Source of the DNA: Dipteronia dyeriana
Taxonomy: Eukaryota > Streptophyta > Magnoliopsida > Sapindales > Sapindaceae
Direction of reading: 5' to 3'
Assembly (NCBI GenBank): GCA_032871835.1
Contig: CM065296.1
Location: 19,447,501 to 19,511,500, forward strand
DNA length: 64,000 bases
Notes under the pieces: generated by a model
Told to the model about the DNA's origin: nothing
What the model saw: only the letters and a program-made list of their open reading frames with translations
The model's database searches: none
Made by a program: the position numbers and the translations under genes
Shown here: piece after piece, positions 32,000 to 43,491 of the stretch
Layout of the letters: each line of letters opens with the position of its first letter
Position numbering within the stretch: the first letter of the stretch is position 1

Positions 32000-34742
32000 A
32001 TGGACCGGGTGAGAATAGTCATATCTTACAACGGTCGATGGGAGCAATTACATGATGGAAGTCAGAGGTTTTTTGGTTCCGATAACCAATGAATGTATGT
32101 GTCAAAGAACATGACTTAGGAAGAGTTAATGTCGATCGTCCAAACCGTTGTGAAGTACAATGTGAACAAATACATTGCTGATCTACAATCTATATCAATT
32201 GTTCCAGGGACAACATGTCGCACATTTATAAGAAACGACGTTGATGTTTTGTTTATGCTAGGGGAAGATAGAGTGATCCCTCAAGTATGTGTTAGTCTAA
32301 TTGAGAGGGCAACAGGAGATGTGATAGCTGAAGATATCCCTGCTAGTGAAAACACCCAACAATTTCGATCGTTTAGTGGAAGCAATCAGTTGTTCACTGA
32401 AAGAAGTGGCATCGAAGGGCAACAAAACATGTGTGGTGTCCCACCGGAAGTAGCTGACCATGGTGATATAGCTGAACCTTAATTGGACGATGTCTTTAGT
32501 TGTCAAATTGAGATGAATGTTGTGCAGTACAACCACCAATACAATGAGATATACAATGAGAGGAGAAATGAACGAATTTTGGGCCAATTCATGAGGTAGC
32601 TAGTGAGGCATATTTGCATCCGATATATAATGTAGCGAACAATAAGGAAGATGAAGAAACTGTCCAAATGGAAAGACGTGTAAGACGTGTACATAAATAT
32701 AGTTCCATTGCAGTAAATATAGCTGGGACCTCTGAGGTCCGGCCTAATATAACTCCAACTGATTCTAACAATGCCACAACGTGGGTTATTCTAGTAGCAG
32801 AATAATACTCTTTTGGTATGGGTGGAAGCAAGAACTAGGTAGAAGATGAACCTACAAGCATGATATATAAAGGGAAATTTTTTCCTAATAAAAAGGATTT
32901 GAAACGATTGTCTGACCATTTTTCAATGCGGCACAACTTCGAGTGAAAGGTGAAAAGGTCGAACATGACAACGTTACATCTGGTTTGTTTGATGGACAAC
33001 TATACGTGGAAGTTAAGAGTAGTGACGAGAGATGAAGCAACATACTTCCAAGCAAGAAGTTTTGTCAACGAATACACTTGTCCGTTGGAGGAGATTCACC
33101 GCCGCCATTAACAAGCTAGTGCATTCATAATTGGAGAAGTGGTTGCACCTAGATTGCAATAATAGGATGGCCGACTAATGTGTGCGAAGGACATAATCGC
33201 CAACGTGAAAACAATGTATGACATCCAAATCATGTATAGTAAGGCACATCAAGCCCTCGATTATGCGTTGCCACTGACCTATGGAACACATGAGGAAACC
33301 TTCCAATTGCTGCCATCATTCATTTACGTGTTGGAACAAAAAAATCCCAGAACAATCACTAACTTACAGTGCGACGAAGATGGTAAATTCCTCTACTTTT
33401 TCATGTCGTTGAGTGCCTCACTTAGAGGATTTCGGAGGTGTATGCGTCCAATATTGTCGTTGATGGTACCCATTTAAATGAAAGATTCGGGGGTATAATG
33501 TTTGTTGCAACTGCACAAGATGGGAATGAATAGGTTTATCCTATTGCTTTTGAGTATGGTGACTCAGAAAACAACCTATCAGGGGAGAGGTTTTTGGATT
33601 GCTTGAAAGTTGCCCTTGGCCATATAGATGATTTGGTATTCATTTCGGATCGTTATGCAAGCATTGAAGTAAGGATTTCTAAAGTGTTTCCTTATGCCAC
33701 TCATACCATATGTTGCTGGCACTTTTATGAAAATATTAAGAAGCGATACCACAGAAAGGATGTTGCCGCAATAATGGATAAATGAGCTCGAGCGTACACC
33801 GAGTTAGAATATAACGAACATATGGAAGAGTTAGGAAAATTGCACCTGAATGCATATGATTATGTAATTAATGTTTGTCCACACAAGTGGTCCCGTGTAC
33901 ACTGCCCCAACAGAAGGTATATGGTGATGACAATAAATGCTACTGAATGCATAAAATCATGCCTAAAATTTGCACGGCAACTGCCTATGTTGACTCTGGC
34001 AGAGTTCATTAGGAATATGCTACAACATTGGTTTCACGATCGTTATAGCGCTGCACAATCCATGTGTCATCAGTTAACCGACGCATCACATTTTTTGATC
34101 CTAAAACGTGTGAAGAAGTGCAATTTATGATCGTAAATCCAGTTGACTGAAATATTCTCGATAAAACGGTCTGGAAAATAATGGACCGTTGACTTAGCCC
34201 AAAAGACCTACACATGCAACAAATTCTAGATGGACCATCTTCCATGTTCTCACGCTCTCACTGTCGCAAGGTACATCATATGTTTTAGTGTAAGGTTAAT
34301 ATAACTGAAACGTGAATCTCATCGTTTTCATTGTTTTTATAGGGACCGGAACATGGATTTCACATCCCTATGTGCGGACTACTACAAGAGACAGACACTT
34401 ATTGACGCATACTCGGTTCATATTATGTCAGTTGGACATCCATCCACTTGGGTTGTGCCCTCTGACATCAATGAAAGGGTGGTCTTGAATCCAATCTCCA
34501 GGAGACAAGCAGGCCACCTAAGGGTAGGTCAACTTATCTCGCCTTTGGAGAGGACAACTACAAAGAACTGTAAGAGATCTAGACAACCAGGTCATAATTT
34601 CAGGAGATGTTCTAACCCAACTTTGATTAATAAAGATCCGAGCAGAGTTATTCCTGTTGCATACAGGTGCAAGTGTAGCATCTGTTATACAATTGGCCAC
34701 AACAGACAAACGTGCCATGCCAGAGACTCCACCGTGGAATGA
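32000..34742 (+). pseudogene. mudrA-like MULE transposase, broken
   Basis: Blocks in order. 32129-32482: N-terminal PB1-like region of many plant MULEs (VVKYNVNKYIADLQSISIVP). 33178-33477: pre-core YSKAHQALDYALPLTYGTHE, LLPSFIYVLEQKNP, LRGFRRCMRPI. About 33450-33560: the first catalytic Asp region VVDGTHLNERFGG and FVATAQDGNE. 33594-33785: FISDRYASIE (second Asp) and ATHTICCWHFYENIKKRYH (C-H pair). 33822-34130: EYNEHMEELGKLH, NECIKSCLKFAR. 34353-34742: SWIM-like segment and a final zinc knuckle CSICYTIGHNRQTC. Frameshifts and stops lie between blocks (for example at 32480, 33475, 33783). It would cut and join element ends in the nucleus if intact. Confidence 0.85.
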
Positions 34743-34980
34743 TTTGAGGGGTTATGATGATGACATTGTGATAATTTGTACTCGTATGATGTGTTCATTA
34801 ACTTAAATTCAATTTTAATTAAATAGGATTTCCAATTTGTGTTATGCTTGTGATTTATGACACTTGAAAAAGAAACAAAAATTAAAATTAAATTTCATTT
34901 CCATTGAATTGTTTTTATACAAAAAGAATGGTTCATATAAAAAAGAATTACTATATAAATCTAAACGAGCCGGGAGTTAG
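34743..34980. other. Spacer between convergent MULE genes
   Basis: AT-rich, no coding sequence. It separates the 3' end of the transposase from the 3' end of the Ulp1-like gene, where both transcripts would end. Confidence 0.45.
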
Positions 34981-36050
34981 AAAAAATCTCAACTGTCAAC
35001 TTATCTCGAATGATCTCCATATCGTCTTCCAACCAATCTAAATAATTCCTGTCTGCCAGAAAGTACTCGATCAATCTCAACGTGTGAAGACCACAGTTAC
35101 CCATTCAGTTGGACATATTAACATGCGTTAATAAAACAATTGGATTTTAATAACACAATCTCAAAGTTAATGAAAATAAAATGTCTTACGATTTCTTCTG
35201 TTGGGGGGTATGTGTTGTGGACACCATGTTGACTGAGAATGACTTATTCTTCTTGGCAAACGTATCATGGGCAACCGATCGCGCAGTATGAAACCATGCC
35301 TGATGTAACATCGAGGGTAAAAACCAGCACAAGGGGGATACCTGCTTCTTCCGGATATTCACTGTGACATCCTGTCTCTAGAGGTCGAGTGTGAACATCT
35401 TCCCGGAGCAAAGGTCGACGGTCACCAACACTCAATGTTGGCACCCAATGTTGCACGGTATCATGACCTGTAAACGTAACAAGGTGTTAGGATGTACAAA
35501 GACATTTGTATTATAAAATTACAAACCAAGCAACACTTACCATGTCAACCTCGTGCCACAGACGACATCCAATCAGGGCACCACCACACACCGTCGTAAG
35601 GTCGTCATCGGTCCACCAGGACCAAAGGATATTCCACCGTGCTGTGGTGATCTGCTTGAATCACGCATCATTCTTATGTACTGGTGCTCCAGTAATGACT
35701 GAACAAACAAATGATCGACAAAAAATAATTAATGTTTTACAAACTAATTTACAAGCATGCGTAATCATTACTTTTAAAATACTTACAAAAAACTGTGTAT
35801 CCAATATGTTGATCATCTGGATGTACGCCATCGGGAATGCTTGTTGACGCTTCCGAAGAATAAGGAGGTACGCGTCCATATGCTGAAAATATATACATGT
35901 AATAAAGTGTTAGGAGTGTATCATTAATAAAACAAACATAAAATAGAAAATTCCCACTCGTACGTACCGAGTCCTCCAACTCCATGAAGTTGGACTGCAT
36001 TCGATGGAACCATGCAACATCAACTAGCTCCAGCACATCCATATCACGTC
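34980..36050 (-). pseudogene. Ulp1-like (C48) cysteine protease region of the MULE gene
   Basis: Minus-strand pieces. 36042: MDVLELVDVAWFHRMQSNFM. 35879: MDAYLLILRKRQQAFPMAYI, a typical lead-in to a plant Ulp1 domain. 35645-35540: WNILWSWWTDD ... IGCRLWHEVDM. 35456 on: VQHWVPTLSVGDRRPL, with the His-Trp expected at the catalytic His. About 35115-34985: MGNCGLHTLRLIEYFLADRN then IIRDKLTVEIFSNS, where NCG is the catalytic Cys box. The gaps have intron-like GT..AG ends. Ulp1 enzymes remove SUMO or related modifiers; in MULEs the role is unknown. Stops and frame changes suggest a decayed copy. Confidence 0.65.
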
Positions 36051-36296
36051 TACATTAATTTCCCATTAGGTACACAATTAATTAATTGAACTGAAAAAAA
36101 CCTACCATCTAAATAGAAACTGTTTTTACTTACTGTTCCATGTTTATGTTCTTCTTGAAGGCTCGGTAAGCCTTCAACTGGTTAGCGTCCACCAGTCCTT
36201 GTGGATTGAAAACGTGCTCTATGACCTGAAGTATTACCCTCGCCTTCTTTGGTCGGCAGGGATCTGTGTACGGGCTGCGCAATTATCAACCGTGCT

Positions 36297-36863
36297 TCAG
36301 TACGTGCCTCTCCAGTCAAACTCCTCCCACTGGGGTGTGCTGCGATGAGGAGCTATATCCCCCCTGCGGCTGAATCGATCTAGGGGGTGGAGGGGGCGGT
36401 TGTTGCTCGATCGCTGGGAAGGTGGAAGGGGCGGCTGTTGCTTGATCGCGGGGGGAGGTGGAGGGGGCGGCTGCTGCTCTATCGCCGGAGGAGGTGGAAG
36501 GGACAGTTGCCGCTCTATTTTTGGGGGAGGTGGAGAGGACAACTCTCTCTTAATCGATGAGAGGTCCAACAGAACTGTTGTACTTGTAACAGGCCCTATA
36601 TCTCCGGTACGCTGGTGAGCCTCACTCTCATGAACTGCCCCTCCGGTATGTGGATCCTCCCGACATCCACCAGTGTTGTCTGTCCCCCCGGTATATCTAC
36701 ATGTCCTATCTTCTGGAGTAAAGTCAGGGTCAGGACCAGGTGGACCATCCCGGTACGTATGAGTCCTAAAGCCCTGAAGCCCCCCGATCAATGCGAGCAA
36801 CTCCCGGTGCTGCAGCTGTCGATCATCCTCACTCTTCCGGAGGGCTTCACATAACTCGTTCAA
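36297..36863 (-). CDS. Proline-rich linker exon of the DUF1985/Ulp1 MULE gene
   Basis: An open frame of 188 codons. The N-terminal third is charged and coiled-coil-like (MNELCEALRKSEDDRQLQHR, ELLALIGGL). The C-terminal half has repeated PPPPAIEQQ/PPPPAIKQQ units, four to five copies. It ends TPQWEEFDWRGTY, which leads into the next exon. Proline-rich linkers between DUF1985 and the protease are common in these genes. On its own it has no assigned function. Confidence 0.5.
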   Translation of the reverse strand: MNELCEALRKSEDDRQLQHRELLALIGGLQGFRTHTYRDGPPGPDPDFTPEDRTCRYTGGTDNTGGCREDPHTGGAVHESEAHQRTGDIGPVTSTTVLLDLSSIKRELSSPPPPKIERQLSLPPPPAIEQQPPPPPPPAIKQQPPLPPSQRSSNNRPLHPLDRFSRRGDIAPHRSTPQWEEFDWRGTY

Positions 36864-37048
36864 ATGATGTTCCCATGGGGCCTGAATTCATGTCAACATT
36901 GTTAGTACTAAAAAAATTTACAACTCGCGTTAATAAAAACAAAACTATCATCTCAACTTATCTCCACATCACGTCCAATGCTTGCACGGGAATCCCTTCT
37001 AGATGCACTAGGTCTGGGGGTGGTAAACTGAACTCTTCTATGCCTCAC

Positions 37049-38340
37049 TCACCGAGGAGATGGCTCATCTCCGTCAGTGTCAATGGCATTAAAACCCGGA
37101 CTTGATAGGTCAGAAGCCTCCGTCTCACTGCGCCTACCACCCCCACATTCCTCCTCGAAACCCTCTCCACTGCTCCCGTCAGTGGTAGTCTGATCAGGGA
37201 CAAACGGAAAGTGAACCCTGTCCTCCTCTACATACAAGCTCCCCCTCGCTTTGGCCAGCGAAGTATGGTTATCCCTCCTCAGCTGCTATGTGCACGATTT
37301 CCTTCCTCACAAACATCTGAAAGCTTTGTTACAGGAATGCCATTGTAAACATAGTAACTAATATAACGATTAACAAATTAAATAAATACCCTAGCACTGA
37401 AAATCTTGGTCAGCTTCTTCATTCTAGGTTGTTTGGTCAACTTTCACTTCAACATACGAGCAGAAAGCTCTGTAACCTCCGGGTGCCGAACTCGATGCTC
37501 AGTTCGGGGATCACCTCCAAGTAAATATCTGCATCAAAGATAAGTACGATATCCAAAAAATTTATGCAATGAAATATAAAGTACATGCTGTAATTCTAAG
37601 TTCATACCAATAAAGCATACGATAGACCGTAAATGTTATACCCCTCAACGGTATGTACAACAACGCCCTGTGACTGCTGGCCTCTCTCCTTATGTCGCCG
37701 GAGTAACACATGCTTGAATGACAAAATAGAATGCCTATAAACGTGGACATCCCATGGGAACACATCGAAGGCAGTGAGGTCCTCCATCAATTGAAACTGC
37801 CAAACTGGAATCTTGAATCTCTCGTCCACCCCCATCAATATCGAGTTCAACATGTAGATGAGATGAGACACAACTTCACAACATCGTACGCCCCCTGAAA
37901 CTCTCCAAGGGAGAGAACAACCCTCAACTCCTCCAAAGATACCTCATCAGCTCCAGGAAAGTACCGCTGATGTATGCCATAGTCCATTGCAGCATACAGG
38001 CTAGTGTCCGGTACGACTCCAAAACGTAATCCGATAATGAGGCAAAATTCCACCTTTGAAAACCTCACCATATGGTTCCCTAACAGGAACTGCATCCCAT
38101 CTATTGGCCAATTATGGTCTAACTCTAGCAACATCAACCAATGGATAACACCACCCAAAAACTTCATCTCCCGGTGCATCGACATGAAATGCCCAAAACA
38201 GGATGCCATGGACCGATGGCGATCCTCAACAGCAAAATATTCAAGGACCCGGTTCAAAGCATCCTCTATAAGGGCGAGGGCTTCAAAATGGTCGTGTCAT
38301 GTTAATTTTCCCTTGAACCAATCTCCCTCTTGAAGGAAAT
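37049..38340 (-). pseudogene. DUF1985-like N-terminal region of the MULE gene
   Basis: The frame at 38257-37847 reads MNRVLEYFAVEDRHRSMASC, then VIHWLMLLELDHN, FLLGNHMVRFSKVEFCLIIGLRFG and FPGADEVSLEELRVVL. The frame at 37871-37602 continues DLTAFDVFPWDVHVYRHSIL and VEGYNIYGLSYALLV, which match the DUF1985 pattern (K-x-EF-LITGL-FG; YN-YGF--A). An acidic segment (37237-37049, EGFEEECGGGRRSETEASD) follows. Small overlaps and frame changes between frames suggest introns or indels. Belongs with 36863-34980 as one gene. Confidence 0.65.
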
Positions 38341-38397
38341 CTTTCAACCTGCTCCTTATCTTCAATGTCACAGAAACAATACATAAGTAAACTGGAA

Positions 38398-38975
38398 AAA
38401 ACTCGATTCTTTGAAATATATTCTCAATCCTTTAAAAATTATTCTCGATCCCTTAAAAAAATTTCTCCATCATTTGAAAATATTCTCGATCCTTTGAAAA
38501 AATTATTGATCGTTTGAAAAATATTCTCGATCCTTTGTAAAATATTCTCAATCCTTAGATAAAATTTTTGATCCTTCGAAATATATTCTCAATCCTTTGA
38601 AAAAATCTCGACCCTTTGAAAAATATTCTCTATCATTTGAAAAACATTCTCGATCAATAAAAACAAAATATTCTCGACCCTTTCAAAATTTCTCGACACT
38701 TTGATAAAATTCTCTATCGTTTGAAATATATTCTCGATCTTTTGAAAAATAATCTCGATCGTTTGAAAAATATTCTCGATCCATTTAACAAATTCTGGAT
38801 CCCTTCATAATTTTCTCGATCTTTTGAAAAAATATCGATCCATAAATATGCTCGATTCTTTCACAAAACTTCTCGATTCTTTGTTAAAAATCCTCGATCT
38901 TGTTCCAAAAAACCTCAATTTCGCTAAATTTTTTCTTGATTTAATTTTTTTTCAAAATTAAAAATCCTCGATACC
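38398..38975 (+). repeat. 21-bp minisatellite, right side of the MULE
   Basis: More than 20 imperfect copies of TATTCTCGATCCTTTGAAAAA-like units. Same unit and same orientation as 31640-31915, not inverted. It lies upstream of the DUF1985/Ulp1 gene. Confidence 0.85.
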
Positions 38976-39410
38976 CAGAATTTCATCTTCCTCATCACAT
39001 ATTCAATCTCATTTCAAACCCTAACCTAAAACACAACCATTCTTAGATCTCTTTTTCAACCCTAATATACGATTTCAATCAACAAAACACAAGTCTAACA
39101 TGCAATGACAAGTTATCAACAACAAAATTGAGAAAAAAAACGAACTGAACTTACCTCTGTTAATTGCAACAAATCTGGTGTAATCTCGTTCTCATTCCGG
39201 TCACTTTGCCGTCGATTCCGTTGTCGTCAGTCTCTTTCTCACGCTTGCTTTTTTCACACTTTCAAAACGATAACTTTCTATTTTTTTTTTTAACAGTTCA
39301 AGGTATTTTTGTCTGATCACACTAATTGATGCCTTTTAAACATACATTAGTAAAATTGTGACATTTGCACACCCCCACCCCCAAATGGTGCCCATAATTT
39401 TTCGAACCCT

Positions 39411-39575
39411 ATATATACAGAAATTTTCAAGTCAGTACGCACTCTGATATAAATTCATCATTGCGTTGGATGTTGACCATTAGATTTATACACTTTCAAA
39501 ACTTTTCCATAGTCAATAATCTACATGCAATGCACTGATATGACTTATATTAATGCGTACTGACTGAAAAACCAT

Positions 39576-39585
<10 letters not shown>
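39411..39585. mobile_element. Small MITE
   Basis: The inverted pair GTCAGTACGCA (39431-39441) and TGCGTACTGAC (39553-39563) is perfect and extends outward with mismatches to ATATATACAG at the left and TATGTATATAT at the right. About 175 bp, non-coding. The right end merges with a (TA)n run to 39619. Confidence 0.6.

Positions 39586-39619
<34 letters not shown>
39581..39619. repeat. (TA)n microsatellite
   Basis: An uninterrupted alternating TA run directly right of the MITE terminus; it may have grown from the target site. Confidence 0.85.
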
Positions 39620-39626
<7 letters not shown>

Positions 39627-39892
39627 AAAAAAAATATTGCACGTCTCATTTGTTTCTCGATAACATTATTTTTGAAAACTATATTTTAAGTGCTTTTTTT
39701 TTTAAAAGGTACATTTTCCGTATAAAAAAAATGCATTTATTCGTTTTTATTCAAACAAGGACTCCCAAACGCATGTGATTGGATGTGATCACATAAAAAC
39801 AAGACAAAAGTTAATGTGATCGCATGTTCGCATGCGACCATATAAAAACAAGACTCAAGTTTCATGTGATTGCATATGTGAGTACGTGTGAT

Positions 39893-40500
39893 TAGGGATG
39901 ACAATTTGACCCGCACCTGCAGACATCCGTCCGAATCCGATCTTGTAGGATTGGGTGTGGATGGTGAATTCATAATCCGCGGATCCGTGAACCCGTGAAA
40001 TAAAAAATTCGATAGGTACGCAGACGGGTGCGGGTTGGAAAAACGAACCCGTGGATCAGATCATCGAACCCGTATAAATAAAATACTTATATATAAACAT
40101 ACATCGACAATTTAATTTTTTTTGGTCGTTTTATTTTTATGATTATTATTGTTTTGTAATGTATCAAGTAGGGAATTAGAAATTGAAATTTAATTCATTT
40201 AAGTATCTAATAGGTGATTACATGTGAAAATTTACAAATGACAAATCGCAGGTTCGTGGGTTCATGGGTTGCGGGTTTGTGGGTATCCCTCGGATGAAGC
40301 ATCCACTCGTGAACCCACATTGTTTCGTGGGTTCGCGGGTGAGTATATGGATGCAACCATAACCCGCGGGTTCAAACCTGTCTGCGAACCTGCTTACCTA
40401 TGCAGGTTCGAGGGCGGGCGTGAGTGAGTGATAAAAATTTTCACGTGTGAAGGTTTGGATTATACAAAACCCACCCGAACCCGACCCGCTGCCATCCCTA
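39893..40500. mobile_element. hAT-like MITE, 608 bp
   Basis: It starts TAGGGATGACAATTTGACCC and ends ...GCTGCCATCCCTA, giving inverted termini TAGGGATG(A/G)CA. The flanks CGTGTGAT (39885-39892) and CATGTGAT (40501-40508) match at 7 of 8 bases, an 8-bp target duplication as expected for hAT elements. The interior is rich in GGGTTCG/CGAACCC words that could fold into long hairpins. No coding sequence. Confidence 0.78.
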
Positions 40501-40799
40501 CATGTGATCACATGTGAGTTGATACGATTGTTTTTAATATATAGAATTGTTAATTTAATTATGTAACCATATGTAGAACTATTTTAGAGACAATATTTTC
40601 AAACAACTATGGTCACTAAATTGTATATAGTAACAATTTTTATTCGGTCACTTGCCATAATGCCAAACAAGAATATCCAGAATATTATTGTGGCGCAGCT
40701 CCAAAATAGAACCAACATTTATGGGGAGGAAGAATTCGCAAACAAGAGATTCGTTCCAAGCATTACTTACAATCATAAGTTTATGGCTTAGGAATTCAT

Positions 40800-41020
40800 T
40801 TATCCTTGTATATCTAAGCTCAGAGCCGAAACTTTAGCATGCAAAAAAAAATGTGTTTGAAAATAATAGCTTTTAAGGACCATAGCAACCAAAGAGTCTG
40901 ATTTTTTACAAGCCTCCAACGTTGTTTCATTAAAAATTGCCAAATTTCTAACTCCGAGACAACCATAATCTTTCCTAAGCATAGTCTATCCCACGAGCAC
41001 TAATGCATTCCATTAGAACT
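40800..41020 (-). pseudogene. LINE (L1-type) reverse-transcriptase 3' fragment
   Basis: The minus strand reads MHWCSWDRLC, then LRKDYGCLGVRNLAIFNETT, LEACKKSDSLVAMVLKSYYF and FFLHAKVSA. This follows the plant L1 ORF2 pattern (W-sWd-lc-pK--GGLG-R-l--FN-all-K...-P-sLv-rvlk-kYFp--sfl-ak) just after the RT domain. About 70 codons only; both ends are lost. Confidence 0.6.
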
Positions 41021-41680
41021 TAGCACCGAGACGATAAAGATAATTAATCTCGAACAAATTAGAAAACATCTAATAAATCAAAGATATTGATAGGTACAAG
41101 ATACGGCTCAAAATCTATCACCAATGTACAAATATTAATATCCGATTACAAACGGTTGACGTCCATTATATCAAAAAATAATAATTTTTAAGTGATTATA
41201 CATGCATAACAACTCGATCGATTTTTTTTTTCCTACAACTCAATCAAAAATATAGTACAAGTTAAATGTTACTGGGTCAATTGCATAAACATACTCTAAA
41301 ATTATCTAAAATTATATACATTAAAAACTGGACTATATTTTTTTTTTCTTTTTATGATTTTTTTTCATTTTCTATGTCCCCAAACACCAGGTTTCAGATT
41401 TTCAAAAGCCAATTTGAACATCAAAACATTCAACTTCATCACCCCAACTTTCAATTTCATACTCATCAACCCACAAACATTTTTATTTTGTCATCACAAT
41501 CAAAACCCATAAACAATTTGATCATCAACACGATCTAAACCCACAAAATTAAAATAGATCATCAAAACAATGAACTGAAAAAATGAATGCCTCTAGGTTG
41601 ATCGGGACCGCCACATCATACTCATCTGCTTGATCCGACGATATGCTCCGTCGCGTTGCCTAATGGGGGTCCGTGTTGCT
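41021..41680. other. AT-rich gap without a gene
   Basis: No supported coding sequence or repeat; A/T runs and low complexity. Confidence 0.4.
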
Positions 41681-41683
41681 CCT

Positions 41684-42294
41684 CACTACAAGAAAAATAG
41701 GTTTTAGGGATGAAATTTTTTGGGACAATTTTATTCGTCCCAATAGAACATTTATTGAGACGTAAAAACAAATTCGTCTCTAAAAATTTCAAACCTGAAG
41801 AAACCTATAGGGACAAAAAAAATCGTCCCAATAGAACGTCTATTGGGACAAAACAAATTATTCGTCCCTAAAAAAAGACAAACCCGCTGAGATTTTTTGG
41901 GACAAAAATATTTGTCCTAATAGAATGTCTATTGGGACGGAAAAAAAATTTGTCCCTAAAAAGTACAAAAATATCAATACTTTTAGGGACGAAATTAATT
42001 TGTCCCAATAGAATGTGTATTGGGACAAAATAAATTAATCGTTCCAATAAGATGCCTATTGGGACGAAAATTATTCATCCCTAAAAGTTTGATTTTTTTT
42101 TTTTAGAAAACAAAAAGAATTTATAGGTTTGGAGAATTATTAAAACAAAAATAATATTTGTTGTTGATAATGATTTATCGGGATTATATTTTGATTTTTT
42201 TATCTTTATTTTTTTAATTTTTTTCCTAAGAGACATAATTAAATTTGTTTCATTTTTTTATATTAGTTACTATAGATTAATTAAAAAATTATGA

Positions 42295-42343
<49 letters not shown>

Positions 42344-43263
42344 ATATTATAATAAGAATCTAAAATGCAAAACCACTTTCTAGAAAAGTTGTTGTATATT
42401 TATCATTTTCTTTTGTGATAGGAATTCAAATATTACATTTGTTCATTAAATTGGAAAAAGGTAAAGAAAGTCTCTATATTCCATGCAAACCTCTATATTC
42501 CATGCAAACCAATTTCTAGAAAAGTTGTTATATATTTATCCTTCCATTTTGTGATAGAAATTCAAATCTTACATTTGTCTATTAAATTGAAAAATATAAA
42601 GAAATTTTATGTATTCCATGTATGATTAAGGATAAACCATTTGATATGACGATATATGTTTTTTAAAAATAGTTTAATTGCACATTATCTCTTAGTAGAT
42701 CTGGTAGTGTACCTCCCTTTCACATAAGTGATGAGGGGTTCAAACCGGGAGTTTTTATCCCATGTTATGAGAAGCAGTTATCTCCCATTATAGGCCTAAA
42801 TATCTAGAGACACATGTATTGTTTGATTTCAGTAGGTCCCGATAGTCATATTGTAATAGTTTTTGTAATATTTTTTTTAAATAGTTTAATTAAATGTTAC
42901 AATAAACGTTTTTAATATAAATTTGTTTATAATATAAAAATAAAATTTAAATTATTGGAATTCATTTATAATAAAAATTTAATAACATATAGAGCTTATA
43001 TATAAATAATATACATCAATTGACACATCCTAAGCATTGTCAAGTGGATAAGCTCTTCAAATGGAGGGTCGGGTCGCTGGTTCGACTCAGGTGGAGAACC
43101 AAACTTTAAATGATGGAGTTGGTTGGGTGGGTCGGTGGAGCTGGGTGTGGGTATGGGTTATGGTGGGTATTGGGTTGATATGATTGAGTATTAGTTTTTG
43201 TTTTATTTTTAATTGGCTATTGGGACGAAAAAAAGAAGTCCCAATAGCCCTTTTCTTTTAGTG
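41684..43263. mobile_element. Non-autonomous CACTA element, copy 2
   Basis: It starts CACTACAAGAAAAATAGG and ends CCTTTTCTTTTAGTG (complement CACTAAAAGAAAAGG), flanked by a perfect 3-bp duplication CCT (41681-41683 and 43264-43266). Subterminal regions carry many TTGGGACGAA/TTCGTCCCAATAG words. The core near 42090-42300 matches, in inverted orientation, the core of copy 1 near 5790-6000. 1580 bp, no transposase. An (AT)n run lies near 42300-42338. Confidence 0.9.
42690..42860 (+). repeat. Possible SINE fragment inside CACTA copy 2
   Basis: TGGTAGTGTACCTCCC (A-box-like) and, about 30 bases on, GGGGTTCAAACCGGG (B-box-like) suggest a tRNA-derived head. Another GGTTCGACTC word lies near 43075 with an AGTGGATAAG word 40 bases upstream. 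Weak. Confidence 0.28.
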
Positions 43264-43491
43264 CCTTCATGTCACCTCAAGGTTCATATCTCCATTTTCT
43301 TCCAATTCTCTCTAATTCTCATTTCTCTCTCAAGTCTCAATTCTCTAAATTTTCAATTCTCTCTCAAATCTCAATTAGTCAATTACTTCGTTTTTAATAA
43401 TTTATTTTATTTGTAATTATATTTATTTTTAGTTTTTAATCATTTATTTTATTTGCAATTTCATTTTTTTTTAGTTTTTACGATTATAGTT

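Larger units (their letters stand above)
31292..39341. mobile_element. Mutator-like element with mudrA-type and DUF1985/Ulp1-type genes
   Basis: Candidate termini are GTTTAAAAGTCACCTATTTGTG at 31292-31313 and the complement of GTTTAAAAGGCATCAATTAGTG at 39320-39341 (19 of 22 match). No 9-bp target duplication is evident, so the ends are tentative. Inside are a plus-strand MULE transposase (about 32000-34742) and a convergent minus-strand gene with DUF1985 and Ulp1-like protease regions (about 38340-34980). The pairing of a MULE transposase with a SUMO-protease-like gene is known from plant Kaonashi-type (KI) MULEs and related elements. Confidence 0.7.

Noticed and set aside
36400..36618. A glycine-rich plus-strand frame
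   Set aside because: It is the complement of the proline-rich linker of the MULE-borne Ulp1-like gene.
43020..43110. A tRNA gene around the GGTTCGACTC word
   Set aside because: No acceptor stem, anticodon arm or D arm can be formed; at best a SINE relic.
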